Source: Phycisphaerae bacterium (GTDB lineage: Bacteria > Planctomycetota > Phycisphaerae > UBA1845 > UTPLA1). From it: a stretch of DNA of 6,050 bases. The position numbers and the translations under genes are program-made. Location: positions 1 through 6,050 of the forward strand of contig JAJDEC010000329.1 in the NCBI GenBank assembly GCA_029259995.1. Reading direction: 5' to 3'. Of this stretch, positions 1 through 5,800 are shown in pieces. The stretch's first letter is position 1, and each line of letters begins with the position of its first letter. The notes below the pieces were generated by a model. That model did no database searches, was not told the DNA's origin, and worked only from the letters and a program-made list of their open reading frames with translations.

Positions 1-813
1 CGGGCGCTGATGGCGATGAACGTGAAGCAGCGTTCACAGGTTGCGCTGGAGCGCCGGATATTCAGACCGGCCGGACCGATCATCGCCTGCGTGTCGGAGT
101 ACGTGGCGCGGCAATGTCGCGAGCACTACAAGATTGCGGAGGATCGGATTCGCGTTGTATTCAACGGTGTGAATCCGGTGATACCGACGGATGATGACTG
201 GGCGTCGCAGCGGGCCGAGATGCGGCAGGAGTTGGGGCTTGCAGCGGACGAGATGCTTCTGCTCTTTCTGGCGCACAACTTTCGATTAAAGGGGATCAAT
301 CCGCTGATCGACGCGGTCGCGCGACTGGTCGGCGGAGGATTCAAGTCATTCCGACTGTTGATTGTTGGGCGGGACAATGTCGTGCCCTACAAGCGTCGGA
401 TCGATTCGATGGGGCTCCAGGCGAATGTGACGTTCACGGGGCCGACGAAGCGTGTGACGCGATTCTTTGCGGGGGCGGATGTCTGCGTGCATCCGACGTT
501 TTACGATCCATGCAGTCGTGTCGTGCTGGAGGCGCTTTATTACGGCGTGCCGAGCATCACGACGTCGTATAACGGTGCGTCGGAGATGATCAAGGACGGA
601 AGTAATGGATTCGTGATCGATCGGCCGGACGATTCCGGCTTGCTGGCGCGGCGAATTCAGGACCTTTCCATGCCGGCGATACGCGAGCAGTTTTCGAAGA
701 ACGCGCTGCAGATGCGTGAGCAGATCAGCATGTCGCGGCATGTGTCGGAGTTGGAATCGTTGTTTGAGGAAGTGCTCAGCCGGCGCGGCGGTCGTGCGGC
801 GGCGAACGCGTAG
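1..813 (+). CDS. GT4-family (WaaG-like) glycosyltransferase, C-terminal part; 5' end outside window
   Basis: This is a partial gene: the frame is open from the first base, and the ATG at 10 is probably internal because a complete GT4 enzyme is about 350-400 residues and only about 270 are here. Counting from that ATG, residues 22-54 are the end of the N-terminal GT-B domain and the interdomain link (ACVSEYVARQ, then RVVFNGVNP). Residues 82-215 are the C-terminal nucleotide-sugar-binding Rossmann domain, with AHNFRLKG (R92, K94; the usual donor-phosphate contacts), LLIVGRD and the signature HPTFYDPCSRVVLEAL (D166-x7-E174, a variant of the GT4 E-x7-E motif), followed by GVPSITTSYNGASE. Family knowledge says such enzymes transfer a sugar from a nucleotide donor at the cytoplasmic face of the inner membrane. 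The HPTFYDPCS form resembles LPS-core WaaG-type enzymes, but donor and acceptor cannot be read from sequence. It heads a tight same-strand cluster with a NodB-fold protein and plsY, consistent with envelope glycan synthesis. Confidence 0.9.
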   Translation, partial: RALMAMNVKQRSQVALERRIFRPAGPIIACVSEYVARQCREHYKIAEDRIRVVFNGVNPVIPTDDDWASQRAEMRQELGLAADEMLLLFLAHNFRLKGINPLIDAVARLVGGGFKSFRLLIVGRDNVVPYKRRIDSMGLQANVTFTGPTKRVTRFFAGADVCVHPTFYDPCSRVVLEALYYGVPSITTSYNGASEMIKDGSNGFVIDRPDDSGLLARRIQDLSMPAIREQFSKNALQMREQISMSRHVSELESLFEEVLSRRGGRAAANA

Positions 814-853
814 GGATTGACCAATCGCGCCGGTATGATCGGGTCGAGGAATC

Positions 854-1699
854 ATGTTCGATCGTTTCTTTGGGAAAAAGCCGTCGAAGATCGATGGGAA
901 AGCGCCAGGGGCGCCGGATTCGCCCGCAACTTCCAATTCACCTTCGGCATCGGCGGGATCCTCCGCATCTGCGGCCGATGGAGAACTGGCCGTCAACGGA
1001 CCGACGGTCGGGCTGTGTTTCAACTTCATGCGTGGTTTCTGTTACGACAGTGAGAGCCTTTCGGATGCGGGGCTTCGCGAGGTATTGACGACGCTTGCCG
1101 CCAGGAATGTCCGGGCGACGTTTTTCTGTTCGGCGAAGATCTGCGATGCGGCGCCGGATGTGATTCGAAGGATCGTGGGCGACGGTCACGAGATCGGCGC
1201 GCTGGGGTATTCGGATGAGGTACCGACGGAATTGCCGGATGAGGCGTTGACCCAATTGGCGCTGAGTTGTTTTCGATCGTTTCAGAAGCTCGGCATTCGC
1301 GTTGCCGGGTTTCGAACGCCGAAATCGAAATGGGACGATCGATTGACTTCCATCCTGCCGCTGCATGGTTATGTTTACAGCGCCGAGCACGATCACGGGC
1401 ATCATCCCGATTGGATGGAATCATCGGGCAAGCGGATTGTGCGGATCCCGGTTCGAACGGATGATCGCGGTCTGCGCCGAAGCGGCGATACGTATGACGA
1501 TGTTGTGTCAAAGCATTTCCGCGTTCTGCGGAAGGCGTTGCAGCGAAAGTGCTTTGTAACGGTTTGTTTCCATCCGTGGATTCTGGCCGATTCAATCGAG
1601 CGGATGGACCATTGGCGCTTGTGGCTGGATCAGGCGATGCAGAGCGGGGCGAGCGTCGGACCGCTCGCCGATGCGTTGCCGAAGTCGCTCATTCAATGA
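854..1699 (+). CDS. NodB/polysaccharide-deacetylase-fold protein with degenerate active site
   Basis: 281 residues. The ATG at 854 is preceded by GAGG at 846-849. Residues 1-15 are basic/aromatic (MFDRFFGKKPSK), 16-48 are a low-complexity Ala/Ser/Pro/Gly linker, and 51-275 form a NodB-like domain. I see no signal peptide or membrane helix, so a cytoplasmic location is likely. The fold assignment rests on the order of landmarks: TVGLCFNF (51-58) where active enzymes have a TFDDG-type strand, NVRATFFCSAK (85-95), IRRIVGDGHEIGALGYSD (104-121), FRTPKSKWD (153-161, the R-x-P motif) and VCFHPW (237-242, the last motif's His240). The residues normally needed for catalysis are changed: the Asp-Asp pair is N57-F58 and the two metal-binding His are L117 and D121. 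Zn-dependent deacetylation is therefore unlikely by the standard mechanism; it may be a binding or regulatory pseudoenzyme or use different chemistry. It sits 40 bases after the glycosyltransferase and 47 before plsY, so it is probably co-transcribed. Confidence 0.82.
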   Translation: MFDRFFGKKPSKIDGKAPGAPDSPATSNSPSASAGSSASAADGELAVNGPTVGLCFNFMRGFCYDSESLSDAGLREVLTTLAARNVRATFFCSAKICDAAPDVIRRIVGDGHEIGALGYSDEVPTELPDEALTQLALSCFRSFQKLGIRVAGFRTPKSKWDDRLTSILPLHGYVYSAEHDHGHHPDWMESSGKRIVRIPVRTDDRGLRRSGDTYDDVVSKHFRVLRKALQRKCFVTVCFHPWILADSIERMDHWRLWLDQAMQSGASVGPLADALPKSLIQ

Positions 1700-1706
1700 G
1701 TCGCGA

Positions 1707-1726
1707 AGCCGAATGCGTTCGGGGCT
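1707..1726 (+). other. Short hairpin in the gap before plsY
   Basis: CCGAA (1709-1713) and TTCGG (1718-1722) are exact reverse complements around a four-base TGCG loop. A1707-G1708 can add two pairs with C1725-T1726 if GG (1723-1724) bulges. It lies between the stop of the deacetylase-like gene and the AAGGA Shine-Dalgarno of plsY (1731-1735). There is no T-run after it, so it is not a standard intrinsic terminator. It may be an mRNA-stability or processing stem, or chance. Confidence 0.3.
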
Positions 1727-1746
1727 GATCAAGGAAACGACGACTG

Positions 1747-2445
1747 ATGCCGTTTTATCTACAAGTCGTGCTGATCATGGCTGTCGCCTATGTCGTGGGC
1801 GGCATTCCGATGGGCCTGCTGGTCGCCAGGGCGAAGGGTGTCGACATTCGCAATGCGGGAAGTGGCAACATCGGGGCGACGAATGTCGCGCGTGTGATCG
1901 GACCGTATTTTGGTGTGCTGGTCCTGACGCTGGATGTCTTGAAGGGGGCTTCTACGTCGTACGGCGCTTCGTATTTTTTGGAGACGTTCGGGGAGTCGAT
2001 TTCCGCGGCGGGCAGTCCGCTGCCGGATCTGGTTCGATTGGGCGTCGCCATTGCCTGCGTATTCGGTAACACGGCGTCCATCTTTCTGGGGTTCAAGGGC
2101 GGCAAAGGTGTTGCGACGGCGTTGGGCGTCTTTGTGGGAATCCATCCATACCTGACGTGGCCGGTCCTGATTTCGGGTGTGCTGTGGATCGTTGTGGTCG
2201 GCCGAACCAGGTACGTTTCGGTCGGATCGATTGCTGCGGCGGCGACAGTGCCCGTCGCATTTCTGGGTTGTGCCCGGTATTTTCGCTGGGATCTGTCCGA
2301 GCATTGGCCGCTTCTCTGTCTGACGATCATTCTGGCGTTGGTCGTGGCGATTCGGCATCGGGCGAATATCGGTCGGCTGCGTTCCGGGACTGAGAGTCGT
2401 ATTGGACAAACAGCTTCCGATACGACGACGGACGGTAGCACCTGA
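1747..2445 (+). CDS. plsY: PlsY, acyl-phosphate:glycerol-3-phosphate 1-O-acyltransferase
   Basis: 232-residue integral inner-membrane protein. Family knowledge: PlsY moves the acyl group from acyl-phosphate (made by PlsX) to sn-glycerol-3-phosphate, giving lysophosphatidic acid, the first committed step of phospholipid synthesis. All three family motifs are visible: GGIPMG (18-23) with DIRNAGSGNIGATNVAR (33-49); FKGGKGVAT (116-124), the glycine-rich phosphate-binding loop; and RHRANIGRLRSGTESRIG (203-220) with the conserved His204, Asn207 and Glu216. Hydrophobic segments lie near 5-25, 53-67, 96-115, 124-150, 158-174 and 186-202. Length is slightly above the usual ~200, from a loop near 69-95 and a polar C-terminal tail (221-232, Thr/Ser/Asp-rich). 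The His commonly found before the glycine loop (G-H-x-F-P) is Asn108 here (GNTASIF). The ATG at 1747 has AAGGA at 1731-1735, a rather long 11-base spacing. Probably the last gene of the envelope operon; plsX is not in the window. Confidence 0.95.
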   Translation: MPFYLQVVLIMAVAYVVGGIPMGLLVARAKGVDIRNAGSGNIGATNVARVIGPYFGVLVLTLDVLKGASTSYGASYFLETFGESISAAGSPLPDLVRLGVAIACVFGNTASIFLGFKGGKGVATALGVFVGIHPYLTWPVLISGVLWIVVVGRTRYVSVGSIAAAATVPVAFLGCARYFRWDLSEHWPLLCLTIILALVVAIRHRANIGRLRSGTESRIGQTASDTTTDGST

Positions 2446-2476
2446 TGCGTCGATAACACGGGCCGCCATCGACGCA
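2446..2476 (+). terminator. Perfect 9-bp hairpin directly after plsY; candidate transcription terminator
   Basis: TGCGTCGAT (2446-2454) and ATCGACGCA (2468-2476) are perfect reverse complements around a 13-base loop. The first base follows the plsY stop codon directly, the expected place for an operon-end structure. The downstream sequence (ATTCCCTCC) lacks a T-run, so a classical Rho-independent terminator is not shown. It could instead be a 3'-end stabilising stem or assist Rho-dependent termination. Confidence 0.45.
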
Positions 2477-2534
2477 ATTCCCTCCAAACGTCCTATTTCC
2501 GGGGTGGTCCGCAATTCTGAAGCGATCGGATTCC

Positions 2535-2563
2535 TTGAACGCCCGCAGGACGAGACATAAACT
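2535..2563 (+). promoter_or_regulatory. Weak sigma70-like promoter candidate for the repeat-protein gene
   Basis: TTGAAC (2535-2540) matches the -35 consensus at 4 of 6 positions. TAAACT (2558-2563) matches the -10 consensus at 4 of 6, and the spacer is exactly 17 bases. Transcription from about 2570 would give a leader of roughly 260 bases. Two 4/6 hexamers can arise by chance, and planctomycete promoters are poorly characterised, so this is only a candidate. Confidence 0.2.
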
Positions 2564-2644
2564 CATGTGAACGCCGAGCCTGGGATTCGGTGTTCCTGAA
2601 GCCAGCCAAAACGCTTTTTACCAACTTCGAATCTGCAGCAGCGG

Positions 2645-2658
2645 CGCGACGAGTCGCG
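2645..2658. promoter_or_regulatory. GC-rich interrupted palindrome, possible operator
   Basis: CGCGAC (2645-2650) and GTCGCG (2653-2658) are exact reverse complements separated by GA. The two-base centre is too short for a stable RNA loop, so a protein-binding dyad is the more natural reading. It lies about 175 bases upstream of the large gene and downstream of the promoter candidate. In a GC-rich genome a 6+6 dyad can occur by chance. Confidence 0.25.
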
Positions 2659-2715
2659 ATCGTTGCAGATGATGTTGGGCTGATGATGTTTGTTCGGCGC
2701 GTGCGAGTCGCCTGG

Positions 2716-2784
2716 ATTCGTACGCAGGTTGATTGAAACAGAACGGGTTCCTGCATTCGGATCGCAAACGCGATTCGGTACGCA
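2716..2784 (+). repeat. Three related short motifs, ATTCG(G)-NN-CGCA, upstream of the repeat-protein gene
   Basis: The copies are ATTCGTACGCA (2716-2726), ATTCGGATCGCA (2755-2766) and ATTCGGTACGCA (2773-2784). The first lacks one G relative to the third, and the second differs from the third only in the order of the central AT/TA. Starts are 39 and 18 bases apart, and the last copy ends about 47 bases before the start codon. The layout could be a multi-site operator or leader element; chance is not excluded because no statistics were run. Confidence 0.3.
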
Positions 2785-2819
2785 CAATGGGGGGAACCAT
2801 CCGCCGCAGTTGAGGCGAT

Positions 2820-2823
2820 GGAG
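2820..2823 (+). promoter_or_regulatory. Ribosome binding site that decides the start of the large gene
   Basis: GGAG at 2820-2823 precedes three consecutive possible start codons, GTG 2829, ATG 2832 and ATG 2835, with spacings of 5, 8 and 11 bases. The ATG at 2832 has the best spacing together with the best codon, so it was chosen. A second GAGG at 2812-2815 is farther away. The alternatives change the protein by one residue only. Confidence 0.5.
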
Positions 2824-2831
2824 TATCAGTG

Positions 2832-5800
2832 ATGATGGGGACGAAGTCACTTCGAAACGCATTTATCGTGGCGGTCAGCGCCGTGACATTGACGGGGATG
2901 ACGTGTCCGGGCGGCGGTTCGCCGCTTCCGTTCGCGCAGATCACGGCCGTTCAGCTGTTCGATCAGCCGAATTTTACGGTCGCATTCTCGGTCGAGTCGG
3001 CCGTATTGGACCCGACGGCGCTGTCCCAGGTGAATTGGGTTTTCGGCGATGGTTCCGGATTCGTGGAAGGTCCGGCGGATCGCGCGACGATTCAGCATTC
3101 CTATATTGCGCCGGGCAGTTTCGAAGTCACGGCGTACTTGTTTGACGGCAGCGGATTTGTGGATCAGATCACGTCCGTGATCACGGTTCAGCCGAACGGC
3201 GGCGGTCCGGGCCCCGGACCCACGCCGGTTGATCCGACGAAGGCGTCGGCGCCGAAGCCGTCGGACGGCGCGAGCACTGTGAGCGTCGATATTGAATTGA
3301 GCTGGACGGCGGGACTGGATGCCGTGAGCCACGACGTCTTCTTCGGCGAGTCGGAAGAGGCCGTCGAAAACGCGACGACGGGATCCGTCGGCTTCTTCAT
3401 CGGCAATCAGACGGAAACGACGTTCGATCCGGGCGCATTGGATGCGGACACGGAGTATTTCTGGCGCATCGACGAAGTGAATGACAATGGCACGACGAAA
3501 GGTGACGTGTACAGCTTCACCACGGGCGAATTGCCGGGCGCTGTGAAGTCGCCGGTGCCGGCGGATGGATCGATGTCGGCACGCGTGACGCAGGTGCTTC
3601 GCTGGACGGCGGGCACGGGTGCCACAAGTCACGATGTGTACTTCGGGAAGGACGTCGCGTCCGTACAGAACGGGACAGTGGACGACGACACATTCCAGGG
3701 CAATCAGTCGGGAACCATGTTTGATCCTGAGGACGAGGATGCCGACGAAGACGGCGAGTTGTTGCCAAACACGAATTACTATTGGCGCATTGACGAAGTC
3801 AGCGCCGGCGGAAAGACAGAGGGACCGGTTTTCCAGTTCAAGACGGCGGCCATGCCGGCGAAAGTGATGATGCCCGCGCCGATCGATGGCGCGACGGATG
3901 TCAATGTTGCACAGGTGCTGTCGTGGACGTCTGCGGCGGGCATCGAGGGCTTTGACATCTACTTCGGAATGGACGAAGTGGAAGTCGAGGCGGCGGATCG
4001 GCAGAGCTCGGAGTTTGCGGGAACGCAATCGACGAAGACGTTCGATCCGAACAACGTCGTCGGTTCGACGACATACTTCTGGCGCATCGATCCGATCGGA
4101 CCGGGCGGCACCACGACGGGTGACGTATTCAGCTTCACGACGGCGGATCAGCCGGGGCAGGCGTCGGGACCGTTCGTTCCGGCCCAGGACTCGACGAATG
4201 TCGATATCGAGACGGATCTCGACTGGAATGCCGGCGTCGGCGGTGTCACGACGACGTACACGATCTATCTGAGCACGAATGCGAATGCCGTGACAAACGG
4301 GCAGGCGTCGGCGCTGTTGCAGACACAGGACGCGTCGAGCACGATCGTCATGCGCGATCCGATCGATGCCTTGAATCCGAATACAGTTTACTTCTGGCGT
4401 GTTGACGCCAACGGCCCCGGTGGAACGACGACCGGACCGGTTCTGACATTTACGACGGGCAGCATTCCCCAGCAAGTGACGACACCGTCGCCCGCGATCG
4501 GCGCGAACGGCATCGCGTTGGATCGAATGCTCTCATGGCAGGCATCCGCTGGCGCGACGGGATACGACGTGTATCTCGGTACTTCGCAGAGCGAGGTCCA
4601 GAACGCCGGCCCGCAAGATGCAGTTTTTGAAGGAACGGTCAACGTCACAAACTACACGCCGGCGGAGCTCGACGGAAATACCGAGTACTTCTGGCGCGTG
4701 GATGCGAAGGGACCGGGCGGGATTGCGACGGGTGTTGTGTGGCGATTCCGCACGGCGCCGGCGCGAGCCGAGAATCCGATGCCGACGCAGAACAAGATGA
4801 ATGTCCTGATTGATGTGGATCTGAGCTGGACGGCCGGCAGCGGCGCCGTGTCGCACGACGTCTATCTCGGAACGAGCATGATGGATGTGAGCGACGCGGA
4901 CAACCTGGATCCCGAGTTCCAGGTGAATCAGCTAGGCACGACGTTTACGCCGGCGGCCACGCTGTCCGGAAACACGACGTACTTCTGGCGAATTGACCAG
5001 AAGGGCATGTTCGGTACGACGAAGGGCACGATCTGGCAGTTCACGACGGGCGCCGGGCAGGCGGACATCGTGAGTCCTGCCGACGGTGCGGACCTGATCG
5101 CCTTGATGCCGACACTGACATGGACGGCAGGTGACGGAGCTGCAATGCATGACGTGTATCTCGGCACGAGCGAGTCGGACGTTGAGAGCGCGACGCGCGG
5201 CAGTCCTGAATTCAAGGTCACGCGGACGCTCGGTACAGAGACTTACACGCCGCCGACGCGTCTGGCGGGTTCGACAACGCATTTCTGGCGTATCGACTCC
5301 GTGACGGCGAACGGGACGACGAAGGGCGAAGTGTGGCAGTTCCGCACGCGATTGGCGCGGGCTTCGAGTCCGATGCCAACGAACTTTGAGACGGGCGTCG
5401 ATGCCGGTGCACTTCTCGAATGGATGGCGGACGACGAGGCGCTTCGATTCGAAGTGTATCTCGGCACGAGCCAGACAGACGTGACGAATGCGGAAGCCGG
5501 AGCGCTGCCCGCGGGCGTCAACTTCTTCGATACGATGGACTTGATGGTCGATCCTCCGGGACTCGCGGCCGGAAGCACGTACTTCTGGCGCGTCGATAGC
5601 ATCGCGGGAGATGACACGACGATCACGCGTGGCGCGATCTGGCGATTCACGGTCCAATCGGCCGAACTGCCGGGACAGGCGGGAAGTCCGTCGCCATTCA
5701 GCGGCGCGACGAACACGGCCCTGTCGCCGACGTTGACGTGGTCCGCCGCAACGAACGCGATGAACTACGACGTGTACTTCGGGACGAGCATGGCGGCTGT

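Larger units (their letters stand above)
2446..2828. other. 383-base non-coding gap between plsY and the repeat-protein gene
   Basis: I see no convincing gene on either strand: reading frames here are short or are shadows of the downstream gene. The gap holds the hairpin at 2446-2476, a weak promoter candidate at 2535-2563, a GC-rich dyad at 2645-2658, a direct repeat of GATGATGTT at 2668-2676 and 2682-2690, and three related ATTCG-type motifs at 2716-2784. Its length contrasts with the 40-47 base gaps upstream and suggests the large gene has its own promoter and a long 5' untranslated or regulatory region. Confidence 0.6.

Noticed and set aside
346..1029. Minus-strand open frame spanning the glycosyltransferase and deacetylase-like genes
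   Set aside because: It is Arg/His/Pro-rich, crosses two well-supported genes and shows no domain motif; it is a shadow frame.
1759..2514. Minus-strand open frames opposite plsY
   Set aside because: The PlsY motifs on the + strand are unmistakable. The antisense translations are Arg/Gln-rich and featureless.
2683..2736. Tiny ORF (ATG ATG, about 17 codons, Arg/Val-rich) in the leader of the large gene
   Set aside because: There is no Shine-Dalgarno at proper distance and no evidence of conservation. A leader peptide is possible but not supportable.
2690..3145. Plus-strand frame starting in the intergenic gap and overlapping the PKD region
   Set aside because: It overlaps the PKD-encoding frame, starts with TTG without a good ribosome site, and encodes a Gly/Arg-rich sequence typical of an out-of-frame reading.
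2847..4475. Long open frame on the minus strand (542 codons) opposite the repeat-protein gene
   Set aside because: Its predicted product is a low-complexity, Arg-rich sequence with no recognisable fold. It is open because the + strand codons are GC-biased and repetitive. The + strand frame has clear PKD and Fn3 signatures.
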